Positions 14,020 to 19,619 of a stretch of DNA of 19,619 bases are shown here, one piece after another. Both the position numbers and the translations under genes were made by a program. The notes beneath the pieces were generated by a model. It was given only the letters and a program-made list of their open reading frames with translations. It was not told where the DNA came from and searched no databases. Numbering within the stretch: position 1 is the first letter of the stretch; every line of letters begins with the position of its first letter. Source of the stretch: Patescibacteria group bacterium UBA2100 (lineage in GTDB: Bacteria > Patescibacteriota > Minisyncoccia > Phycocordibacterales > UBA2100); assembly GCA_002331185.1 (NCBI GenBank), contig DCYW01000020.1, positions 1 to 19,619 on the forward strand. Reading direction: 5' to 3'.

Positions 14020-14493
14020 ATGAATCAGGAAAACGATCAATACGTAACACAGGAGAAGTTTGAAGAACTCACAAAAGAACTCGATCATTTGCGTTCAACA
14101 CGGCGACGGGAGATTGCGGAACAACTCGAGTATGCACGTTCTCTTGGGGACTTATCAGAAAATGCAGAGTATCAAGAAGCGCGAGAATTACAAGGTGCAA
14201 CTGAAGGTAGAATTAAGCAACTTGAATCTATACTTACAACAGCTCAAATTTTGGATAAATCTTCAAAAAGTAACGAGATTCACATAGGTTCAAAAGTAAC
14301 CATTGTTAAAGTTGGTGAAAAAGATGAGAGGGAATACGAAATTGTTGGATCAGTCGAGGCGAACATGCGTGAACGCAAAATATCTCATATGTCACCACTG
14401 GGGATGGCGATGGTTGGTAAGAAAAAAGGAGACTCGTTTGATTTAGAAACACCCAACGGTATTGCTAAGTACAAAATCATAAAGATTTCCTAA
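14020..14493 (+). CDS. greA: Transcription elongation factor GreA
   Basis: A 157-residue protein of normal GreA length. It enters the secondary channel of RNA polymerase and stimulates cleavage of backtracked RNA. The N-terminal coiled coil (about 10-78) carries GDLSENAEY (43-51), whose D44 and E47 correspond to the acidic tip residues needed for cleavage. The C-terminal FKBP-like domain (about 83-157) includes GSKVTIVKVGEKDEREYEIVG and SPLGMAMVGKKKGD. The ATG at 14020 was chosen over a TTG at 13984. Upstream is mrdA (41 bases), downstream lysS (77 bases), each with its own -10-like box. Confidence 0.95.
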   Translation: MNQENDQYVTQEKFEELTKELDHLRSTRRREIAEQLEYARSLGDLSENAEYQEARELQGATEGRIKQLESILTTAQILDKSSKSNEIHIGSKVTIVKVGEKDEREYEIVGSVEANMRERKISHMSPLGMAMVGKKKGDSFDLETPNGIAKYKIIKIS

Positions 14494-14555
14494 AGCATCA
14501 AAAACATCTCCCGCAGGATTTTTTAGAGTTCTATTGCTGTATATTTGTTTTTAAG

Positions 14556-14561
14556 TAGAAT
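14556..14561 (+). promoter_or_regulatory. -10-like hexamer TAGAAT for lysS
   Basis: TAGAAT ends 9 bases before the ATG at 14571, leaving a leader of at most a few bases and no Shine-Dalgarno site. Confidence 0.4.
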
Positions 14562-14570
14562 GATGTGCAT

Positions 14571-16067
14571 ATGTCATCAATAGAAGAGATACGAGAGGAA
14601 CGACTTAGAAAAATAAAGGTACTTGAGGAAAAAGGAATATCTGCATATTCAGATATGTCACTTAGAGATAGTACTATCAAATCTTTTCTAAATAAGTTTA
14701 GTGAGTTAGAAAATGAAGGGGTTAATGTAATTCTTGCAGGAAGAGTGATGACACTACGTCAGCATGGAGGGCTGGTCTTTCTAGATTTGTTCGATGGGAC
14801 TGCTCGAGTCCAGATCATGCTCAAAAAGGAGGATTTAGGAAAGGAATCATTTGAATTATTTAACGATGTTATCGATACTGGCGATTTTGTTGAATTTACT
14901 GGAATTGCTTTCACAACTAAACGAGGGGCTCAGAGTTTGCAGGCAAGTAGTTGGGCTATACTCACAAAAAGTCTTCAACAAATTCCCGATGAATGGTATG
15001 GAATCAAGGATGAGGACGATAGGTTTAGAAAGCGTTACTTAGATATATTACTTAATGAAGAGGTTTCTCAAATAGTTAAATTGCGCTCGAAATTTTGGAA
15101 TACCATGCGCTCTTTTCTTCTTGAGCGAGACTTCATTGAAGTGGATACTCCGGTACTTGAGAATACAACAGGAGGAGCTGAGGCACGTCCATTTGTAACA
15201 CACCACAATGCATTAGATATTGATGTATATCTGCGGATATCTGCAGGAGAACTTTGGCAAAAAAGATTAATGGTTGCAGGTATCCCGAAGACTTTTGAAA
15301 TTGGTCGCATTTTTAGAAATGAAGGAATGTCGAATGAACATTTGCAAGACTACGCACAACTAGAATTTTATTCTGCATACACAAGTTTTTCTGAAGGTAT
15401 GAAGATGGTACAGGAATTGTATCGAAAGATAGTTCTAGATGTATTTGGAACTAGCGAATTTGAGATTAAAGGTCACAAAATAGATTTTGCAAAAAAATGG
15501 GCAGTGTATGATTTCAGCGAAATAATAACAGAGCGCTTTGGCATTGATCCTCGTACTGAAATTTCAAGTAAGACAGGGGAGAGGATTACAGAAACGGAGT
15601 TAAAAGAAATATGCGCCATTGCAGGAGTAACTTGCGAAGGCGATGCATTTAACATAACCAGAACTATAGATATTTTGTGGAAATCTATTCGTAAAGAATT
15701 CATAGGTCCAGGATTCCTCATAGGGGTGCCTGTTTCTATGGAACCATTAGCGAAGCGTTCAAAAGAGAACTCTGATGTCGTGGAGAGGTTTCAGGTTATT
15801 CTTGCAGGTAGTGAGATGGGCAAGGGCTTTAATGAATTAAACGACCCATTAGATCAGAACCAAAGATTTGAACAGCAGCAGAAGATGCGAGAGGCAGGAG
15901 ATGATGAAGCACAAATGGCAGATTCAGATTATGTTGAGGCACTTGAATACGGCATGCCCCCAACCTTTGGGTTCGGTGTATCGGAAAGATTATTGAGCTT
16001 CCTGCTAGATAAGAATATTAGAGAAACACAATTGTTTCCTTTGATGAAACCAAGAGATAAAAACTAG
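14571..16067 (+). CDS. lysS: Lysyl-tRNA synthetase, class II
   Basis: A 498-residue class II synthetase that charges tRNA-Lys. An OB-fold anticodon-binding domain occupies about residues 52-135 (VILAGRVMTLRQHGGLVFLD). The catalytic domain has motif 1 (FIEVDTPVLEN, 188-198), motif 2 (FEIGRIFRNEG, 242-252) and motif 3 GFGVSERL (about 467-474), with the LysRS stretch EAGDDEAQMADSDYVEALEYG before it. After motif 2 the usual HNPEFTMLEFY reads HLQDYAQLEFY, and motif 3 is one residue shorter than GLGIGIDRL; both are variants I associate with Patescibacteria enzymes. A GTG at 14565 in frame is a possible start but the ATG at 14571 is preferred. It is followed 7 bases later by a strong terminator. Confidence 0.93.
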   Translation: MSSIEEIREERLRKIKVLEEKGISAYSDMSLRDSTIKSFLNKFSELENEGVNVILAGRVMTLRQHGGLVFLDLFDGTARVQIMLKKEDLGKESFELFNDVIDTGDFVEFTGIAFTTKRGAQSLQASSWAILTKSLQQIPDEWYGIKDEDDRFRKRYLDILLNEEVSQIVKLRSKFWNTMRSFLLERDFIEVDTPVLENTTGGAEARPFVTHHNALDIDVYLRISAGELWQKRLMVAGIPKTFEIGRIFRNEGMSNEHLQDYAQLEFYSAYTSFSEGMKMVQELYRKIVLDVFGTSEFEIKGHKIDFAKKWAVYDFSEIITERFGIDPRTEISSKTGERITETELKEICAIAGVTCEGDAFNITRTIDILWKSIRKEFIGPGFLIGVPVSMEPLAKRSKENSDVVERFQVILAGSEMGKGFNELNDPLDQNQRFEQQQKMREAGDDEAQMADSDYVEALEYGMPPTFGFGVSERLLSFLLDKNIRETQLFPLMKPRDKN

Positions 16068-16074
16068 AAGGAAG

Positions 16075-16118
16075 CATACGAAAAAACCGGCTGCATGTGT
16101 AGCCGGTTTTTTCGTATG
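16075..16118 (+). terminator. Strong intrinsic terminator after lysS, bidirectional
   Basis: Bases 16075-16092 are the exact reverse complement of 16101-16118: an 18-bp stem with an 8-base loop, including a GC-rich core (CCGGCT with AGCCGG) flanked by A6 and T6. The T6 on the plus strand and the complementary A6 make it work in either direction. It separates lysS from the dcw cluster. Confidence 0.9.
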
Positions 16119-16179
16119 TACTTAATGTGGATAAGTAACAACATAGAGTGGAACAAAGTGTAGTAAAATATGATGGAAG

Positions 16180-16194
16180 TGGGAAAGAGTGGGA
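16180..16194 (+). promoter_or_regulatory. MraZ-box-like operator: TGGGA direct repeats, 10-bp period
   Basis: TGGGA occurs at 16180-16184 and 16190-16194 with a 5-base spacer, the arrangement described for MraZ binding sites upstream of mraZ (TGGGN repeats separated by 5 bases). A weaker third element (GGAAA, 16199-16203) continues the period, and TGGAA at 16174 precedes it. The repeats cover the position of the -35 region of the mraZ promoter, fitting repression by MraZ of its own cluster. Confidence 0.7.
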
Positions 16195-16203
16195 AATAGG
16201 AAA

Positions 16204-16210
16204 TTATATA
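16204..16210 (+). promoter_or_regulatory. -10-like box TTATATA for mraZ
   Basis: TTATAT (16204-16209) or TATATA (16205-16210) ends 6-7 bases before the mraZ ATG, again implying a leaderless message. The -35 position coincides with the TGGGA repeats. Confidence 0.45.
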
Positions 16211-16216
16211 AACTTT

Positions 16217-16651
16217 ATGCTTCTCGGCGAATATACACATACACTCGACGATAAGAAACGGCTCATGTTGCCTAAGAAGTTTAAAGATACTCTCGGAAAG
16301 AAATTAGTAATAACTCGAGGGCTCGATAATTGCTTATTTGTTTACTCCGATAAGGAATGGGCCAGCATTGCAAAGCGTCTACGAGAACTCAGTTTTGCTC
16401 AAGCTGATACCAGAGGATTTAACCGTTTTATGTTCTCCGGAGCTGCTGAGGTAACACTCGATAGCACAGGAAGAATATTGGTTCCAGAGCATCTTAAAAA
16501 GTTTGCTGCACTCAAGACTAAAGTTGTTTTGGCTGGGGTGTCAGATAGGGTCGAAATTTGGGATGAAAAGCGATGGGCAGCGTACCAAGAAAGAATTGAA
16601 AAGCAGGGAGACGCCATGGCAGAGAAGTTGGGCGAAATAGGAGTTTTATAA
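16217..16651 (+). CDS. mraZ: Transcriptional regulator MraZ
   Basis: A 144-residue protein made of two AbrB/SpoVT-like swapped-hairpin repeats that form a ring-shaped DNA-binding oligomer controlling the dcw cluster. Repeat 1 is LDDKKRLMLPKKFK (about 10-23) and repeat 2 LDSTGRILVPEHLK (about 81-94). The usual DxKGR motif has lysine in place of glycine in repeat 1 (DDKKR); repeat 2 keeps DSTGR. The open frame starts at a GTG at 16148, but the family begins M-LGEY-HTLDDK, so the ATG at 16217 is the start; the earlier start would also read through the operator repeats. First gene of the cluster mraZ-rsmH-ftsL-ftsI; 83 bases precede rsmH. Confidence 0.95.
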   Translation: MLLGEYTHTLDDKKRLMLPKKFKDTLGKKLVITRGLDNCLFVYSDKEWASIAKRLRELSFAQADTRGFNRFMFSGAAEVTLDSTGRILVPEHLKKFAALKTKVVLAGVSDRVEIWDEKRWAAYQERIEKQGDAMAEKLGEIGVL

Positions 16652-16697
16652 GGTAATTAAGTAAGACATACATACTCGAAGTTGTTTACATCGAGTT

Positions 16698-16749
16698 GCT
16701 GGAGGATTTTCCATAGTCATGCGCACTCAAAATTATGCAATCCTCCAGC
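16698..16749 (+). repeat. 11-bp perfect inverted repeat enclosing the rsmH start codon
   Basis: GCTGGAGGATT (16698-16708) is the exact reverse complement of AATCCTCCAGC (16739-16749). The 30-base loop contains the rsmH ATG (16735). In RNA the stem would hide a GGAGG sequence (16701-16705), the only Shine-Dalgarno-like site in the mraZ-rsmH gap, although that site lies 29 bases from the ATG, too far for ordinary initiation. It may be a translation-control hairpin or a protein-binding site. Confidence 0.55.
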
Positions 16750-17685
16750 GGCTCGACGTCGACAAACACAATCACCCGACACGTACCTGTTCTTTTACAA
16801 GAAGTACTCGAAGTACTTAATATACAAGAGGATGATGTAGTGCTTGATGCCACGCTCGGTGGTGGTGGGCACGCAAAAGCATTTACGCAACATCTTGGGA
16901 AATCTGGTCATTTGATTGGGTTTGATGTTGATAGTGGTGCTTTGGCCCGAGCACGAGGACAGCTCTCGGATGTTAAGCCACAAGTTACGTTAATTCACGA
17001 TAACTTCCGAAGTGTTTCTGCGAAGTTATCAGAGTATGGAATTCAGGGAATTGACAAAGCACTTTTCGATCTTGGTTGGAGTAGTGATCAGTTAGAGGTT
17101 TCAGGACGAGGCTTCAGCTTTGAGCGTGAAGAACTGCTCCAGATGACTCTCAGCGATTCTGTAACCGAAGAGACACTTACGGCACTGGAAATCATAAATA
17201 CGTGGCAAGAGGAAAGTATTGCGGACATTCTCTATGGTTGGGGAGGTGAACGCTTTTCACGTCGCATTGCACGAGCAATCGTTGCAGCGAGAAAAGAATC
17301 GCCAATAGAAACAACTTCGCAGCTTGTGGAAATTGTTACTCGGGCAGTCCCAGCAGCACAGCGTCGTGGAAAGAGAAATCCAGCGACAAAAACATTTCAA
17401 GCACTTCGAATAGCAGTGAATGATGAATTGGGAGCACTTAAAGACACACTTCAAGCGCTCCCACACATTATTCATGACAGGGCAGTGGTTGCATTTCTAA
17501 CATTCCACAGTCTTGAGGATAAAGTAGTAAAGGAGACGTTCCGTACTTGGGCCAAAGAAGGTATCGGATCAATGGTTACAAAGAAGCCAATTTCTCCAAG
17601 TGCATTAGAAGTTAGACAAAATCCGCGCTCACGTAGCGCAAAACTTCGAGCATTTACATTCACACACTATGCAAAAGATAATTAG
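16735..17685 (+). CDS. rsmH: 16S rRNA (cytosine-1402 N4) methyltransferase RsmH
   Basis: A 316-residue SAM-dependent methyltransferase that modifies C1402 in the ribosomal decoding centre. The family start HVPVLLQEVLEVL (16-28), the SAM-binding LDATLGGGGHAKAF (37-50), the acidic IGFDVDSGAL (61-70), DLGWSSDQLE (112-121) and RGFSF (125-129) are present, as are FHSLEDKVVK and the C-terminal NPRSRSAKLRAF. The DxRM element after RGFSF reads LLQMTL, a departure from the usual sequence. The frame offers no later Met before the conserved region, so the ATG at 16735 is taken as the start despite having no Shine-Dalgarno nearby. ftsL begins 17 bases before its stop. Second gene of the dcw cluster. Confidence 0.92.
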   Translation: MQSSSGSTSTNTITRHVPVLLQEVLEVLNIQEDDVVLDATLGGGGHAKAFTQHLGKSGHLIGFDVDSGALARARGQLSDVKPQVTLIHDNFRSVSAKLSEYGIQGIDKALFDLGWSSDQLEVSGRGFSFEREELLQMTLSDSVTEETLTALEIINTWQEESIADILYGWGGERFSRRIARAIVAARKESPIETTSQLVEIVTRAVPAAQRRGKRNPATKTFQALRIAVNDELGALKDTLQALPHIIHDRAVVAFLTFHSLEDKVVKETFRTWAKEGIGSMVTKKPISPSALEVRQNPRSRSAKLRAFTFTHYAKDN

Positions 17686-18007
17686 TAAAAAGAAAATACG
17701 AACAGTAGCAGCAGTGTTGTATGTTGTAGAACAACGAGCAGTGACATTATTATTGGTCGCGTTAGTCATTCTTGTATTTTCATATATATATTTTCTTGGA
17801 AGTGCGGTGGTATATGTGGTGGAGAGAAAAGAGGTACAACGAACAATAGCAAATGTAAGTTCACGTATCGCTACGTTAGAGGTGGAGTACTTTAAACAGA
17901 AAAGTATCGTTACAGAAAGTCTTGCTGAAGAAATGGACTTCAAACCTATTGCACAAAAAGATTTTGTAGATAGAACAAGATATCTTGGCCGTGCAGGTGT
18001 ACAATAG
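17669..18007 (+). CDS. ftsL: FtsL-like cell-division protein
   Basis: A 112-residue bitopic membrane protein with a basic N-terminus (MQKIISKKKIRT), one membrane segment (about 25-50) and a coiled-coil outer part (about 52-90, VERKEVQRTIANVSSRIATL then EVEYFKQK). Sequence similarity to FtsL is always weak; the call rests on topology, size and its place between rsmH and ftsI. FtsL joins FtsB to activate the septal synthase FtsWI. It overlaps rsmH by 17 bases and ends 8 bases before ftsI. Confidence 0.8.
   Translation: MQKIISKKKIRTVAAVLYVVEQRAVTLLLVALVILVFSYIYFLGSAVVYVVERKEVQRTIANVSSRIATLEVEYFKQKSIVTESLAEEMDFKPIAQKDFVDRTRYLGRAGVQ
18000..18005 (+). promoter_or_regulatory. -10-like hexamer TACAAT within a GTGTACAAT direct repeat before ftsI
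   Basis: TACAAT overlaps the ftsL stop codon and ends 10 bases before the ftsI ATG. It is part of GTGTACAAT (17997-18005), which recurs 12 bases later (18009-18017) over the ftsI start codon. ftsI is also expected to be read from the upstream genes, so independent transcription is uncertain. Confidence 0.3.
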
Positions 18008-18015
18008 CGTGTACA

Positions 18016-19619
18016 ATGGCGACTACACAAAATAGAAATAATTTTAAAATGAGAACCCGTGTCATTCTAGGCGCGGTTCTTTTTGTTGCTATCCTTCTTG
18101 TTATACGGTTATATTTTTTACAAATAGTACACGGCAGCAAATATCGGATAGAGGCAAGTGATCAATATGTGAGTACTTCTGCGGGATTCTATGACAGGGG
18201 GGATATCTTCTTTGTTGGAAAGAATAATTTGCAGGTACGAGGAGCGACTATAAAAACCGGCTTTCTTCTTGCTATAAAACCAATCGATATTGTCGATGCC
18301 GAGCAAGTGTATTCAGTGCTTGAGCCTTACCTCAAAATAGATAAGGAAACTTTTATGATGAGGGCCACAAAGGACGACGACCCGTATGAAGAGGTAGCAT
18401 CACGTTTAAATGAATCCTCGGCTGCAGCAATACGAGCAGAAAATTTGGACGGAGTATTATTACTTCCCGATCGTTGGCGCTATTACCCAAGTGGTTCTCT
18501 CGCAGCTCACATACTTGGTTTTGTAGCATATGATGGGGCAGAACTAAATGGACGGTATGGTCTTGAGAGGTATTTCGACGATGTGCTTGCGCGTGGATCA
18601 GCTAGTTTGTATATAAATTTTTTTGCTGAACTCTTTACAAACATTCGGGATATAGTATTTGTCCCAGTAAATAAGCGGGAAGGAGATATCATTACAACTC
18701 TTGAACCAGAAGTGCAAGTACAACTTGAACGTGTTCTCGCACGAATGAAAGAGAAATGGAATTCACAGTTTACTGCAGGAATTGTCATTGACCCACAAAC
18801 TGGTGCAGTGCGCGCACTCGCAGTAAATCCTACCTTTGATTTAAATAATTTTGGAAACGCAGAAACCGCTGATTTTGCAAATCCACTCATTGAGCGCGTG
18901 TATGAAATGGGTTCTATTATGAAGCCGCTTACGTTAGCTGCTGGGCTTGATTCGGGCGCTGTGACACCTGAGAGTACTTACAATGATAGTGGATCAATAG
19001 ACTTAGACACATATACTATTTCGAACTTTGATGGCCGGGCACGCGGTATAGTAAAAATGCAAGAAATTCTTTCACAATCATTAAACACTGGTGTAGCTTA
19101 TATTGTTAATAAAATGGGGAAGGATGAGTTCAGACGATATATGTACCGTTATGGGGTTAATGAAGAAACAGGTATTGATTTGCCTAATGAAGCCAATAAT
19201 CTGACTGAGAATTTAAATAGCCCGCGTGACGTTGAGTATGCAACTGCTAGCTTTGGACAGGGGATAGCTCTAACTCCAATTACTATGGTCCGTGCACTTT
19301 CTATTTTGCCGGATGGGTATATTGAACAACCGTACATAGTATCCGCTATACAACCAACGAGTGGACTGAGGCACAATATAGATTATTCTGACACACGTGA
19401 GCAAATTTTGGATCCTGAAACAACAGAGGAGATAACTCGTATGCTCGTGAAAGTATTTGATGAAGCACTGTTGGGAGGAGATCTAAAAAACGAACGCTAT
19501 AGTATCGCAGCAAAAACAGGAACTGCACAAATTCCCTCACCTGATGGTGGATATTATGATGATAGATATCTTCATTCATTTTTTGGTTACTTCCCAGCAT
19601 TTGATGCGAAGTATTTGGT
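18016..19619 (+). CDS. ftsI: Division-specific transpeptidase FtsI (PBP3), cut by right edge
   Basis: The first 534 residues of a class B PBP that cross-links septal peptidoglycan. A short cytoplasmic tail is followed by one membrane segment (about 15-36), then the pedestal domain (about 50-225) and the transpeptidase domain. Active-site motifs are intact: SIMK (S300-K303), SLN (355-357) and KTG (500-502, in AAKTGTAQ). The RGxIxDRNG stretch after the membrane segment is degenerate (DRGDIFFVGKNN, 60-71). It is called FtsI rather than a second PBP2 because it lies in the dcw cluster behind ftsL. The frame is open to the window edge, and with KTG already passed only the C-terminal tail should be missing. 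Confidence 0.93.
   Translation, partial: MATTQNRNNFKMRTRVILGAVLFVAILLVIRLYFLQIVHGSKYRIEASDQYVSTSAGFYDRGDIFFVGKNNLQVRGATIKTGFLLAIKPIDIVDAEQVYSVLEPYLKIDKETFMMRATKDDDPYEEVASRLNESSAAAIRAENLDGVLLLPDRWRYYPSGSLAAHILGFVAYDGAELNGRYGLERYFDDVLARGSASLYINFFAELFTNIRDIVFVPVNKREGDIITTLEPEVQVQLERVLARMKEKWNSQFTAGIVIDPQTGAVRALAVNPTFDLNNFGNAETADFANPLIERVYEMGSIMKPLTLAAGLDSGAVTPESTYNDSGSIDLDTYTISNFDGRARGIVKMQEILSQSLNTGVAYIVNKMGKDEFRRYMYRYGVNEETGIDLPNEANNLTENLNSPRDVEYATASFGQGIALTPITMVRALSILPDGYIEQPYIVSAIQPTSGLRHNIDYSDTREQILDPETTEEITRMLVKVFDEALLGGDLKNERYSIAAKTGTAQIPSPDGGYYDDRYLHSFFGYFPAFDAKYL

Noticed and set aside
14494..14540. Possible terminator after greA (CTCCCGCAGG followed by T6)
   Set aside because: Only about 3 base pairs can form in the stem before the T-run, too weak to call.
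16148..16216. GTG start giving MraZ 23 extra residues
   Set aside because: MraZ proteins begin at the M-LGEY motif; the extension reads through the operator repeats and the -10 box.
16719..16820. Short 33-codon frame from ATG at 16719 overlapping rsmH
   Set aside because: It is out of frame with rsmH, has no recognisable product and is rich in low-complexity residues; treated as a chance frame.
1..19619. UGA recoded to glycine or tryptophan (codes 25 or 4)
   Set aside because: All genes are complete with no in-frame TGA and use normal glycine and tryptophan codons, so TGA is avoided rather than demonstrably reassigned.
1..19619. CRISPR array, tRNA or rRNA gene, insertion sequence or prophage
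   Set aside because: No regularly spaced repeats, cloverleaf-like segments, transposase or phage genes were seen; nearly all bases lie in ordinary core genes.

Overview
The window (about 40% GC, densely packed) looks like a chromosomal segment of a Candidate Phyla Radiation (Patescibacteria) bacterium, most likely a Parcubacteria/Paceibacteria-type lineage. The reasons are family-level: a prolyl-tRNA synthetase without its editing insertion, a very short clamp-loader delta-prime subunit, a LysRS with a GFGVSER-type motif 3, a severely eroded PriA, PEGA and small orphan proteins beside core genes, and almost no Shine-Dalgarno sequences. This placement is inference; no rRNA gene or other marker here settles it.

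Layout. Bases 1-2201 (minus strand): the 5' end of a peptide deformylase gene (def), a long perfect hairpin, and a PriA-family gene whose helicase motifs are degenerate. Bases 2202-3796: a divergent control region with three ATACCAT repeats, then a murA gene fused at its N-terminus to an XRE-type helix-turn-helix domain. Bases 3804-4916 (minus strand): a membrane-anchored PEGA-like protein and a 91-residue orphan, separated by a 13-bp-stem hairpin. Bases 5018-8753 (plus strand): a solitary mreB, holB, frr, rseP and a 94-residue orphan. Bases 8824-13978: proS followed by the elongation cluster mreB, mreC, a small mreD-position membrane protein and mrdA (PBP2). Bases 14020-16067: greA and lysS, closed by a strong intrinsic terminator. 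Bases 16120-19619: the start of a dcw (division and cell wall) cluster, mraZ, rsmH, ftsL and ftsI (PBP3, cut by the right edge), preceded by direct TGGGA repeats like known MraZ operators.

How the genes fit together. MurA makes a peptidoglycan precursor; MreB/MreC/MreD-like/PBP2 form the lateral-wall (rod) machine; FtsL/FtsI belong to the septal machine; MraZ and RsmH are their usual cluster leaders. def, frr, proS, lysS, greA and rsmH serve translation and transcription; holB and priA serve replication.

Two window-wide traits stand out. First, many transcription-unit-leading genes have a -10-like hexamer ending only 6-10 bases before the start codon, which suggests leaderless mRNAs. Second, none of the 19 visible stop codons is TGA. 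The most unusual single genes are the helicase-motif-less PriA and the HTH-MurA fusion with candidate operator repeats next to it. No tRNA, rRNA, CRISPR array, insertion sequence or prophage gene was seen, and no stretch above 300 bases lacks a gene.
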